Shown here: one piece after another, positions 16,496-25,118 of the stretch
Position numbering within the stretch: position 1 is the stretch's first letter
Layout of the letters: each line of letters starts with the position of its first letter
Source of the DNA: Symbiodolus clandestinus
GTDB lineage: Bacteria; Pseudomonadota; Gammaproteobacteria; Enterobacterales; G038960095
Length of the DNA stretch: 64,000 bases
Reading direction: 5' to 3'
Assembly (NCBI GenBank): GCA_038960095.1
Contig: CP152425.1
Coordinates: 806,001-870,000 of the forward strand
Program-made: the position numbers and the translations under genes
The notes under the pieces: model-generated
Seen by the model: the letters and a program-made list of their open reading frames with translations, nothing else
Told to the model about the DNA's origin: nothing
Databases searched by the model: none

Positions 16496-17815
16496 ATGAA
16501 GCTATTGATTATCGGAGAGGGAGGACGCGAGCACGCATTAGCTTGGAAGGCCGCTCAGTCCCCCTTAGTCAGTCACATCTACGTCGCGCCGGGTAATGCA
16601 GGAACAGCTCTAGAATCGGCTAGGCGGCCAACCGGACCATTGATTGAAAACCTATCGATTGGGGCCACTGATATTCCGCAATTACTGGCTTTTGCGCAAC
16701 AGAAGCCAATAGATTTAACCATAGTAGGCCCAGAAAAGCCGCTGGTACTGGGGATTGTTGATGCCTTTCAAGAGGCTAACTTAGCGATTGTTGGCCCAAC
16801 CCAAGCTGCAGCCGAATTAGAGGGCTCTAAGGCCTTTATGAAGGCCTTCTTAAAACGCCATGCGATCCCGACGGCTGACTATCAAGAATTTACTGAATTA
16901 CCGGCTGCACTCAACTATTTACGACAGAAAGAAGCGCTCTCCCAGCGGTGGGTTATTAAGGCCGATGGTTTAGCTGCCGGTAAAGGAGTTACCATCGCTA
17001 CCTCACTTTCCGAAGCTGAAGCCACCGTGACTGCCATGCTTTCGGGAGCTGCCTTTGGCGATGCTGGACGATGCATCATTATTGAAGAGTTTTTGTCGGG
17101 CAATGAGCTCAGCTTTATGGTATTGGTCGATGGCGAACACCTGTTGTCGCTGGCTACTAGTCAAGATCATAAAGCCATTGGTGAAGGTGACCAAGGAGCT
17201 AACACGGGTGGTATGGGTGCTTACTCTCCAGCACCTAGGGTAACCGAACAGCTACAACAGCAGATTTTAGATGACATCATTTGGCCAACCGTAAAGGGTA
17301 TGGCACAAGAGGGTAGGCCTTATACTGGCTTTCTCTATGCAGGGCTAATGATCCTCGATGATGGTACTCCTAAAGTGATTGAGTTTAATTGTCGATTAGG
17401 CGATCCAGAGACTCAACCACTGATGCTACGGCTCGAAAGCGATCTGGTGGCCCTCTGTTTAGCGACCGTTAATCGCCAATTACAACAACAAACCATTGCT
17501 TGGGATCCAAGACCCGCTTTAGGGGTGGTGCTGGCAACCGCCGGTTATCCTGGGCCGTGCCCTTCCGGGATGGTCATCAATGGGCTGCCATCTCCTGATC
17601 AAGCGACTGCTGCTGATAACAGCCAACAACTGTTTTTTTGTGGTACCCGATTAGCTGATAATCAGGTACTTACGCAAGGCGGACGAGTTCTCTGTGCCAC
17701 TGCCCTAGGAGAGACTTTAATACAAGCTCAAAAAAAGGCCTACCAGCTGGCACAGACAATCGCTTGGCCTGGCCTTTATTACCGCCGTGATATTGGGCAC
17801 CGAGCACTAAAATAA
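16496..17815 (+). CDS. purD: Phosphoribosylamine--glycine ligase
   Basis: GAR synthetase, an ATP-grasp enzyme joining glycine to phosphoribosylamine in purine synthesis. 439 residues with GEGGREHALAWK at the N-terminus, GPEKPLV, the ATP-grasp segment WVIKADGLAAGKGVTI, and FNCRLGDPETQ with metal ligands. Lies 68 bp behind purH as in the enterobacterial purHD operon. Confidence 0.98.
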   Translation: MKLLIIGEGGREHALAWKAAQSPLVSHIYVAPGNAGTALESARRPTGPLIENLSIGATDIPQLLAFAQQKPIDLTIVGPEKPLVLGIVDAFQEANLAIVGPTQAAAELEGSKAFMKAFLKRHAIPTADYQEFTELPAALNYLRQKEALSQRWVIKADGLAAGKGVTIATSLSEAEATVTAMLSGAAFGDAGRCIIIEEFLSGNELSFMVLVDGEHLLSLATSQDHKAIGEGDQGANTGGMGAYSPAPRVTEQLQQQILDDIIWPTVKGMAQEGRPYTGFLYAGLMILDDGTPKVIEFNCRLGDPETQPLMLRLESDLVALCLATVNRQLQQQTIAWDPRPALGVVLATAGYPGPCPSGMVINGLPSPDQATAADNSQQLFFCGTRLADNQVLTQGGRVLCATALGETLIQAQKKAYQLAQTIAWPGLYYRRDIGHRALK

Positions 17816-17827
17816 ACGTTAAAACTT

Positions 17828-17873
17828 AGGAGCCAGAACTCATTGTGGGTTCTGAATCCTGAGTTTTTACCCC
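17828..17873. terminator. Possible bidirectional terminator between purD and hupA
   Basis: Between the convergent purD and hupA there is a nested stem (cagaac / gttctg, and actca / tgagt) followed on the plus strand by a TTTTT run. Weak stem; called only because of its position between two converging genes. Confidence 0.35.
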
Positions 17874-17913
17874 AATGCGCTTATCTTAAAAGTTGCTATA
17901 GCCAGCGCTATAT

Positions 17914-18189
17914 TCAACGATTGACAGCTTCTTTTAACCCTTTACCTGCCACAAAAGCTGGGACAGTGACTGCTGCTAATTCCATGGCTTTAAGAGTCCT
18001 TGGATTACGACCGGTACGAGCTTTCCGATACCTAGTTTTAAAGGTTCCAAAACCCACTAACTGTACTGGCGTTCCCTGCTGCAGCGACTCACTGATAGCG
18101 TCCAGAACGGTCTCTAAGGCTAACTTAGCTTGCGTTTTAGTTAATACTGCTTTATCGGCTACTTCACTAATCAGTTGGGTCTTATTCAT
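17914..18189 (-). CDS. hupA: DNA-binding protein HU
   Basis: Nucleoid-associated histone-like protein that bends DNA. 91 residues: MNKTQLISEVADKA, VQLVGFGTFKTRYRKARTGRNPRT with the DNA-gripping arm, and a C-terminal helix. hupA is preferred over hupB from the neighbourhood (nfi, hemE and purHD nearby as around E. coli hupA), although yjaG is missing. Confidence 0.95.
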   Translation of the reverse strand: MNKTQLISEVADKAVLTKTQAKLALETVLDAISESLQQGTPVQLVGFGTFKTRYRKARTGRNPRTLKAMELAAVTVPAFVAGKGLKEAVNR

Positions 18190-18373
18190 AACTTGTCCTT
18201 AGAGATTTCCGATGATTCGGTTTCACAATAAACACGGCCACTATGCTACTGATGGCTCACGCTTCCTGAACTTAATAAAACAATCATTTATACTACCTAG
18301 CTAACTGTAGAACAAAGTAACCAGTGCTGTAAATCATCTGTCGCCAAATATCTAGATAATTTGCATAATTTTT

Positions 18374-19042
18374 TCAATTTTTTTCGATAAACTGAATGAA
18401 CTGCTTAGATGAACGGCGAGATGCTATCGCATCAGCCCAACGGATTGGTTCCGGTAACCGATAACCTTTTGTGCAATGCCGAGCCCATAATAACGTGCTG
18501 GCTAAGCTAATTCGATGACCCGGTGAGAGATATAAAGGTCGACAGCGCTGTTTACTGCGCCAGCACCATCCCAATTGCTGCTGATCTTTCCAGAGTGGAA
18601 CCACGCTATCCACATGCTCACCAACTGCTTTTGCATGACCGTACAAGCGCTGCTTAGCAACCCCTATTGTGGCAACGTCAGCTAACAATCCAAAATGGCT
18701 AGCAATCCCTAGGCCTCTTGGGTGAGCAATCCCCTGCCCATCGACCAATAACAGTTGGGGACGATGGGAAATTTTTTGCCAGGCAGCCGATAATGCAGGA
18801 TACTCCCGAAATGCCAGCATGCCTGGGATGTAAGGCATGTTGGTGGGAACCCGAGCAATCTGATACTCTAACAACTGCCAGGAGGGATACGCAAAAATGA
18901 CGATCGCCGCACGCGTGATTTGACCCTGTTCCTCAAACCCTACGTCAGCCCCTCCAATCCAACGAGGTGTAGGAAAGTTATCCTGCAAAATAACTTTTGT
19001 AGCCTGCTGCCGTTGCCATTGCTGTAATTCTTGAATCTTCAT
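18374..19042 (-). CDS. nfi: Endonuclease V (deoxyinosine 3' endonuclease)
   Basis: Repair nuclease that cuts one base 3' of deoxyinosine and related lesions. 222 residues, same as the family. Visible motifs: GGADVGFE (catalytic Asp), Glu in AFREYPAL, and LLVDGQGIAHPRGLGIASHFG carrying the next Asp and the lesion-recognition wedge region. Start codon overlaps the hemE stop (ATGA), so the two are probably translationally coupled, as hemE-nfi in E. coli. Confidence 0.96.
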   Translation of the reverse strand: MKIQELQQWQRQQATKVILQDNFPTPRWIGGADVGFEEQGQITRAAIVIFAYPSWQLLEYQIARVPTNMPYIPGMLAFREYPALSAAWQKISHRPQLLLVDGQGIAHPRGLGIASHFGLLADVATIGVAKQRLYGHAKAVGEHVDSVVPLWKDQQQLGWCWRSKQRCRPLYLSPGHRISLASTLLWARHCTKGYRLPEPIRWADAIASRRSSKQFIQFIEKN

Positions 19043-20145
19043 GACATCAGGTTCAATGGTTGCTTTAAACTCTGATCTCTGACGCCTGACGTCTGACGTC
19101 TGCTACCCTGGATCACCTCAAGTATGGCCTGAATTTGCTCAGGCTGTACATCAGGTGGGATGCCATGGCTAAGATTAAAGATATATCCCGAATCAGCACC
19201 CCACTCAGTGATTAAACCTTTAACGGCTTGCTGCAGCTGTTCACGAGGAGCATTCAGTAAAGCAATATCTAAGTTTCCCTGGAGCGCAACCCGATTGCCT
19301 ACCCGCCGACGTGCCTCCACCAAATTGACCTGCTCATCAATCCCTAATCCCTGACAGCCAATCAGCGCTTGCTGCTCCAACCAAGCACCACCGCCTTTGG
19401 TAAATAGGGTGACTGGAATCACTGGTTGATCCTGAGGTTGCTGCAGTCCATCAACAATTTGTTGTAGATAATCCAGTGAAAATTCACGGTAAGTGTATTG
19501 GTCTAAAAGGCCACCCCAGGTATCGAATAGCATGATAGCCTGAGCACCTGCCTGAATTTGTGCATTCAAATATAATCGAACGCTCTCAGCCAATTTCGCC
19601 AGCAGGCTGTGCAGTACCGCTGGCTGCTGCACCAACAGCTGCCGAATCTGCGGAAAACTCCGATTGGCCTGGCCTTCCAGCATATAAGCCGCTAACGTCC
19701 AAGGGCTCCCGGCAAAGCCAATCAAAGGCACCCTCCCTTGTAAAGCATGCCGCAATCGTCTAACTGCTGCCATCACATAACCTAATTCAATTTCTGGATC
19801 AGGAATCGGCAGCTGCTGGATCTCGTGTAAGCTTCGCAACGGTCGCTTAAATTGCGGCCCTTCTCCGGGAATAAATCGCAACCCCAAACCCATTGCATCG
19901 GGAATGGTTAAGATATCGGAAAATAGAATAGCGGCATCCAGATCAAAGCGCCGCAGCGGTTGTAAAGCCACTTCACAGGCTAAATCAGCATCACGGCAAA
20001 GCGTCATAAAATCGCCTACTTGGGCACGTAATGCACGATACTCCGGTAAATAGCGTCCTGCTTGGCGCATAAACCAAACCGGTGGCCTATCCACTGGTTG
20101 ATGAAATAGTGCTCGTCGATAGCGATCCGGGTACGCTAGGCTCAT
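19039..20145 (-). CDS. hemE: Uroporphyrinogen decarboxylase
   Basis: Fifth step of haem synthesis: decarboxylates uroporphyrinogen III to coproporphyrinogen III. 368 residues with RPPVWFMRQAGRYLPEYR near the N-terminus, ILFSDILTIPDAMGLGL, and FNLSHGIPPDVQPEQ near the C-terminus. The protein is about 14 residues longer than usual; the extra tail (from residue ~348) is encoded by short GACGTCTG-like tandem repeats at 19075-19100, so it looks like a repeat expansion that moved the stop codon into nfi. Followed by nfi. Confidence 0.98.
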   Translation of the reverse strand: MSLAYPDRYRRALFHQPVDRPPVWFMRQAGRYLPEYRALRAQVGDFMTLCRDADLACEVALQPLRRFDLDAAILFSDILTIPDAMGLGLRFIPGEGPQFKRPLRSLHEIQQLPIPDPEIELGYVMAAVRRLRHALQGRVPLIGFAGSPWTLAAYMLEGQANRSFPQIRQLLVQQPAVLHSLLAKLAESVRLYLNAQIQAGAQAIMLFDTWGGLLDQYTYREFSLDYLQQIVDGLQQPQDQPVIPVTLFTKGGGAWLEQQALIGCQGLGIDEQVNLVEARRRVGNRVALQGNLDIALLNAPREQLQQAVKGLITEWGADSGYIFNLSHGIPPDVQPEQIQAILEVIQGSRRQTSGVRDQSLKQPLNLMS

Positions 20146-20160
20146 AGATTCATTTCCTCA

Positions 20161-21120
20161 TTAAAAGAGTTGGTTAGCCATGGCTAACCACTCTGGCTTG
20201 AAGTATGGCTTTTTTTGATGCCAAGCATGAGAGAGTGGATAGTGCCACAATTGATCATTTTGTACCCCAACAGCATGGCCACTAACCCCTTGTTGGAGCA
20301 GTTCCACTGCATAACACCCCATTCGTGAAGCTAACAGCCGATCAAATCCTACCGGGGCTCCCCCCCGCTGAATATGTCCTAATATGGTTGCTCGTGTCTC
20401 GCGACCTAGTTGCTGCTCAATGGCTTGTGCTAGCTGATGTGGATTGCAGATATTTTCTGTCATGGCAACCAAGGCATGTTTTTTCCCACGCTGAATGGCT
20501 GTTTGAATAGCTTTGATCAGTGCCGGTTGATCCAAGGGTTGCCCAGGGAGGAGTATAAATTCACACCCTCCAGCAATCGCTGCGGCTAGGGTTAGATCAC
20601 CACAATAACGCCCCATCACCTCAATGATCGAAATCCGTCGATGAGAACTTGACGTGTCTCGTAACTGATCAATAGCAGTTAACACCGTTTGCAGAGCGGT
20701 ATGATAACCAATGGTATAATCGGTCCCGATGATGTCATTATCAATGGTCCCTGGCAAGGCAATGCAGGGAACACCAGCGGTTGATAAAGCCTGTGCACCC
20801 CGATAACTACCATCCCCACCGATCACTACCATTCCATCTATCCCCTGCTGTTGTAGCCGGTGAACAACCTGCTGCTGTACCTCAGGCTGTTGAAAATCAG
20901 GGAAACGAGCGGATCCAAGAAAAGTCCCTCCGCGATTAATCACATCGGAAACACTGGCTCGTTGTAAAGCGTACAGCCGATTTTCAGTAAGCCCTAAGTA
21001 ACCATCCCTAACCCCTTCTACCGTTAAACCAGAGGATAGTGCGGATCGCACCACTGCACGAATGGCTGCATTCATCCCTGGCGCATCACCTCCACTGGTC
21101 AATACTCCAATTTTTTTCAT
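20161..21120 (-). CDS. pfkA: ATP-dependent 6-phosphofructokinase
   Basis: Commits fructose-6-phosphate to glycolysis. 319 residues, E. coli type I: GVLTSGGDAPGMNAAIRAVV, GGDGSYRGA, catalytic PGTIDNDI (near residue 125), RISIIEVMGRYCG, and GHIQRGGAPVGFDR. Lies 16 bp upstream of hemE on the same strand, an unusual neighbour pair. Confidence 0.98.
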   Translation of the reverse strand: MKKIGVLTSGGDAPGMNAAIRAVVRSALSSGLTVEGVRDGYLGLTENRLYALQRASVSDVINRGGTFLGSARFPDFQQPEVQQQVVHRLQQQGIDGMVVIGGDGSYRGAQALSTAGVPCIALPGTIDNDIIGTDYTIGYHTALQTVLTAIDQLRDTSSSHRRISIIEVMGRYCGDLTLAAAIAGGCEFILLPGQPLDQPALIKAIQTAIQRGKKHALVAMTENICNPHQLAQAIEQQLGRETRATILGHIQRGGAPVGFDRLLASRMGCYAVELLQQGVSGHAVGVQNDQLWHYPLSHAWHQKKPYFKPEWLAMANQLF

Positions 21121-21346
21121 AATAATCTCTAGTCACGCTGGTTTAAACCCTATGAATTGAACAGCTGCTATCCGTGGCTAGCCTATTAGCTAAAAGCACC
21201 CTGAATTATCTAAGATCGGTTGAGACTTCATCAGAGTAGCCATAAAAAACAGCCAGCCATGGCCACCCGATTGTTGAATTTTTGAGAACGACAGCTGATT
21301 CACGTACTGCTAAATCGATTGCTTTGATACTGTTAGTAAGACAAGC

Positions 21347-22135
21347 TTAGTGATGCGAGTTTTCGACCCTCAGTGATTGCTGTAATTCCGCTGTCGGTAA
21401 AACCGTTAGCTGTTGATACAGGTAAAGCGCATAAACTGGATAGAAGAAATAACCCCACCATGTAGATATCAGAAAAATAGGGAGAAATATTCCAGCTAAA
21501 ACAGGGCACCATTGACCTTTAGTTAATTGCCAGCTTCGCCTTAGAGCAGAGAATCCAGAGCATTGTTGATTGATAATAACCGCTTCTACCAATGCTAAGC
21601 GAATTAAAAGAATAGGCACCGCTGCCAAGCTGATTACCGCAAGGAAAGCCATAATAGAACAATTAATCACTGTCAGAGGTAGAAATTTTGAGTAGAGAAT
21701 ATAACTACACCCACCCAATACTACTACTGGCAGGAACTGAACAAAACTGAACAATAAAAGCCTTGGAGTCAGTTTTAGAGCGGTTAGCAAAAGTTTTTTC
21801 AGCGTTATTGTTTTGTTATAAATGGTATTGTTAGTTCTTAATAAAAAAACGTTTACTACCCAAGATGAGACCAAGTAGGTAAGGATAGCAGTCACGATTA
21901 ATTGGGTACTGCCCAAAGGGGCATTGCCTATTTTTTCGTTCAGGAATGCCATCAAGGGATGTTCTGTTAGCATGTGTTGGATAAATTTTGCTGCCTGCGG
22001 ATAAATTGTCAAACCTGCTAGCATGATAGTAACGCCTGAGAACAGGTTTACCCCTATACACACGATTGTTATGAACCAATGGTGCAAAAAACAGCCAAAA
22101 GTCTCTTTAAAAAGAAAACGAATCGATATTTTCAT
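21347..22135 (-). CDS. YciC-like (UPF0259) multi-pass membrane protein
   Basis: 262 residues with about six hydrophobic segments (around 18-42, 75-100, 125-150, 155-185, 210-235). Two soluble patches resemble the YciC/UPF0259 fold, notably the FSALRRSWQLTKGQWCPVLAG segment (compare SMRSSMRLTWANM in YciC). Function unknown. Flanked on both sides by long gene-poor stretches. Assignment is by topology and short motif only; another small permease-like family is possible. Confidence 0.55.
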   Translation of the reverse strand: MKISIRFLFKETFGCFLHHWFITIVCIGVNLFSGVTIMLAGLTIYPQAAKFIQHMLTEHPLMAFLNEKIGNAPLGSTQLIVTAILTYLVSSWVVNVFLLRTNNTIYNKTITLKKLLLTALKLTPRLLLFSFVQFLPVVVLGGCSYILYSKFLPLTVINCSIMAFLAVISLAAVPILLIRLALVEAVIINQQCSGFSALRRSWQLTKGQWCPVLAGIFLPIFLISTWWGYFFYPVYALYLYQQLTVLPTAELQQSLRVENSHH

Positions 22136-22664
22136 AAAGTTCCCTACCTAACTATCCTAGTCATTAAAAAATAATTGTTTTAATACCGATGCCTCATGTA
22201 TTTCCTTCGCTTTAAAAAAAGCGTCAAAAAAGCATTCAAACGGAAACCGTGCTATTTTAGAATTTCCGGTTTAACAACTACAGTCTCACTGAAAAAGTGA
22301 GTATACTACCCTAGTAGGTTGTGCAGCAATGCTTTACCTTTACTGCGCAACTAACTCGACCGTTGAGCGCTTTATTCCCGCTTGCTCTAAAGCTAAATCG
22401 CCAGAAACCAGAACGGTAAAAGCCTATAAATTCCTGCCAGAAAGATTACTGAGCGAATGACTGGGTAACCGTTCTAATGCACCAAAGATGGATCAAATTT
22501 CGACTAGTGCTCAAGCAGAGAAAATGGTTGAATGTGACTAGGGAAAAATTTACGGTCACTAAAAATAAACAGCTTAGGTACTTTTCATTTACCTAAATAA
22601 CCAGCTACTATGTTAAGAGAATATTTATTCTACTGACAACATTTAGGCGAATAATGACAACAGA
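22136..22664. other. Long intergenic stretch, probable gene remains
   Basis: About 530 bp without a gene I can name. Holds a small hairpin (ctcac / gtgag near 22283-22300), a 43-codon frame at 22329-22460 with no recognisable product, and at 22491-22512 a partial inverted match to the dispersed repeat described at 27882 and 46692. In enterobacteria pcm and surE lie upstream of nlpD; nothing recognisable of them is left here. Confidence 0.35.
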
Positions 22665-23528
22665 ATGATTAGCAACACCCTGATTAATAAGCACAGTAAA
22701 GTTTCACAACCTTGGCAGATAGTATTACTACTGGCCAGTAGTAATCTACTGTTTGGTTGTAGTAGTAACCAGCAGAATAGAAATCCTGCCGATGTGGTGA
22801 CACTAATGTCTGATTCTTCCTTATCTAGCAGAGCTCAGGCAAACCGGAGACAGTATCGCGTAGAATCTGGCGATACGCTCTGGCAAATTGCCAGGAAACA
22901 CAGCTGTTCCGTGGCTGACTTAGTCAAATATAACCAGCTTCAGCCTCCTTATTCTCTTTGTCCAGGGCAGTTGATTGCTCTCAGCGGAATACCTAAAGCA
23001 ATTCAGCCGTCCCGACCAACTAAAAAGTTAACAGCACCACCCGTGCACACTAAAACGCCAAAAACCACCTTAGCCATCGTGCAGGCGTCTGACAACCTTT
23101 CTAAACAGCCAGCAGTCTCTTTTGCAACGCCACCAATACCCGCCTCTAACGCTACCGCGACACAATGGCTCTGGCCGACCCAAGGCAAGATCATTGCGCC
23201 ATTTAGTAGCATTGACGGGGGAAACCGTGGGATTGATATCGCTGGAACACTGGGACAGGCCATTTATAGTAGCGCTGCTGGTCGTGTTGTTTATGCTGGC
23301 AATGCCTTACCGGGCTATGGACATCTACTAATCATTAAACATACGGGAGATTGGTTAACTGCTTATGCCCATAATGACAAGCTGCTGGTTCGAGAGCAAC
23401 AACTGATCAAATCGGGGCAGAAAATCGCAACCATGGGACGTAGTGATACCCGTTCAGTAAAACTACATTTTCAGATTCGTTATCAAGGAAAGTCGGTCAA
23501 CCCGCTTCGTTACTTACCGAAGCGTTAA
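22665..23528 (+). CDS. nlpD: Murein hydrolase activator NlpD (LysM + degenerate M23 lipoprotein)
   Basis: Outer-membrane lipoprotein that activates the AmiC amidase at division. 287 residues: signal peptide with lipobox LLFGC (Cys near residue 32), LysM domain (YRVESGDTLWQIARKHSCSV, about 64-105), low-complexity linker, and M23 fold (about 165-285). The metal ligands of active M23 enzymes are lost: the first motif reads NRGIDIAG instead of HxGxD and the last LHFQI instead of HxH, as in NlpD/EnvC activators. Directly upstream of rpoS, whose main promoter lies inside nlpD in E. coli. Confidence 0.93.
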   Translation: MISNTLINKHSKVSQPWQIVLLLASSNLLFGCSSNQQNRNPADVVTLMSDSSLSSRAQANRRQYRVESGDTLWQIARKHSCSVADLVKYNQLQPPYSLCPGQLIALSGIPKAIQPSRPTKKLTAPPVHTKTPKTTLAIVQASDNLSKQPAVSFATPPIPASNATATQWLWPTQGKIIAPFSSIDGGNRGIDIAGTLGQAIYSSAAGRVVYAGNALPGYGHLLIIKHTGDWLTAYAHNDKLLVREQQLIKSGQKIATMGRSDTRSVKLHFQIRYQGKSVNPLRYLPKR

Positions 23529-23586
23529 TTACAACAGTTGAGGTAATACTGCGTATAATTAGGCCATTACAGGAGAGTATAACAAC

Positions 23587-24609
23587 ATGGATAGAAATTA
23601 CTTACCGCCAACCTCAGAGGATTCTGATCCCCCCTGCTTTAATCCTAAATTGGAATCATGCGGAACTTTTGATGATTCTTCACTAGCCCCTGAAGAGGAT
23701 AGTAACGCTTTTAGCCTGGATGAAGAGGTAGAAGAGGCGCCGCCACTACCTCTACTAGGAACCCATGAATTTGTCGACAATACCCAACTCTACTTGCGAG
23801 AAATCGGCTATTCTCCTCTATTAACTGCCGAAGAAGAGGTCTATTTAGCGCGGCTCGCTTTGCAAGGCGATAGCGCCGCGCGTCAACGGATGATTGAGAG
23901 TAATTTGCGCCTGGTGGTTAAAATTGCAAGGCGCTACAACAATCGTGGGCTCTCCCTACTGGATCTTATTGAAGAGGGCAACTTAGGGTTAATTCATGGG
24001 GTTGGAAAATTCGATCCTGAACGGGGATTTCGCTTTTCCACTTACGCAACCTGGTGGATCCGCCAAACCATTGAGCGGGCGCTAATGAACCAAACGCGCA
24101 CTATCCGCCTACCAATCCATGTGGTCAAAGAGCTTAACGTTTATCTGCGAACTGCTCGGCGCTTGGCGCAACAGCTTGATCACGAGCCTACTGCTGAAGA
24201 AATAGCTTCGAAATTGGAAAAGTCTAGCGAGGAGGTCAGCCGGTTACTGAGCTTAAATGCGCGTACCACTGCCATTGAAACCCTGCCTGGTTGGAACGAT
24301 GGTGATAAACTGCTAGCAAACTTATTGCAGGATGAAACAGAAAAAAATCCCGCGTGTTTGTTTGAAATTGCTGAACTGAATTACAGTATCATTAAATGGC
24401 TCTATACACTACCGACCAAGCATCGTGAAGTGCTGGCCCGCCGCTTCGGTCTGCTGGGTTATGAAGCCGCAACGCTCGAGGACGTCGGTCAAGAGATCGG
24501 CGTTACCCGTGAGCGTGTCCGGCAGATCCAAGTCGAGGCGCTACAACAATTGCGTAAATTGATGCAAGCCCAAGGCCTGACCATCGAAGCATTGTTTCAA
24601 GCAAGCTAG
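23587..24609 (+). CDS. rpoS: RNA polymerase sigma factor RpoS
   Basis: General stress and stationary-phase sigma factor. 340 residues with an acidic N-terminus, region 1.2 (DNTQLYLREIGYSPLLTAEEE), region 2 (NLRLVVKIARRYNNRGLSLLDLIEEGN, FSTYATWWIRQTIERALMNQ), region 3, and region 4 HTH (LEDVGQEIGVTRERVRQIQ). AGGAG ribosome binding site. RpoS rather than RpoH or RpoD from the nlpD neighbour and overall sequence. Seems intact. Confidence 0.97.
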   Translation: MDRNYLPPTSEDSDPPCFNPKLESCGTFDDSSLAPEEDSNAFSLDEEVEEAPPLPLLGTHEFVDNTQLYLREIGYSPLLTAEEEVYLARLALQGDSAARQRMIESNLRLVVKIARRYNNRGLSLLDLIEEGNLGLIHGVGKFDPERGFRFSTYATWWIRQTIERALMNQTRTIRLPIHVVKELNVYLRTARRLAQQLDHEPTAEEIASKLEKSSEEVSRLLSLNARTTAIETLPGWNDGDKLLANLLQDETEKNPACLFEIAELNYSIIKWLYTLPTKHREVLARRFGLLGYEAATLEDVGQEIGVTRERVRQIQVEALQQLRKLMQAQGLTIEALFQAS

Positions 24610-24725
24610 AAGACAATAGGTAGCCGGATGAGTTTGAAACCTTCAAGTCAGCCCTTTATGAGTATATAATTGCCGTATATAAGGGTAAGAAGACACCCGC
24701 TCAGGTCATTGATAAACTGAGTTAG

Positions 24726-24995
24726 GTGCTACCCCAAAAGAGAGATATTATGTTATCAGCAGCCCAGAGACTAAAGCAAGAAGGTATGCAGCAGGAGCGA
24801 CAGACTATTGCTAAAAACATGCTCAATGCCGATATTACTCGCGAACTTGTGAAACGAACTACTCATCTTTTACTTGACCATTACATGATTAAGTGGATCA
24901 CTTTTCAGTTGCTGTTGACACTTAAATCTGTACCACAACAAGAGGAAAGCGCTTTTCAATTCAATTTGCTTAACAATGCCGTCGAAACACTGTAA
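24726..24995 (+). pseudogene. Remnant of an Rpn/YhgA-type PD-(D/E)XK transposase-like gene
   Basis: An 89-codon frame whose middle (AAQRLKQEGMQQERQTIAKNML, then ADITRELVKRTTHL) resembles the C-terminal tail of Rpn/YhgA recombination-promoting nucleases, which typically end in EGMQQG-type repeats followed by an IAKNML-ITxEL helix pair. The nuclease core is missing. Downstream to the mutS end nothing else is recognised. Judged a decayed fragment. Confidence 0.5.
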
Positions 24996-25118
24996 AAACT
25001 GATGTCCCTAGTTCGGCGCGACAAACCCTCGCTAGTTTCATCACTCAACTAGAAAATCACCTTTGTTCCATCACTGCCGTCTCAGCCTACGAGCCAGCAT
25101 TACCGGCTGATTCCATAT

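Noticed and set aside
22329..22460. 43-codon frame upstream of nlpD
   Set aside because: No ribosome binding site or recognisable product; sits in a decayed gap.
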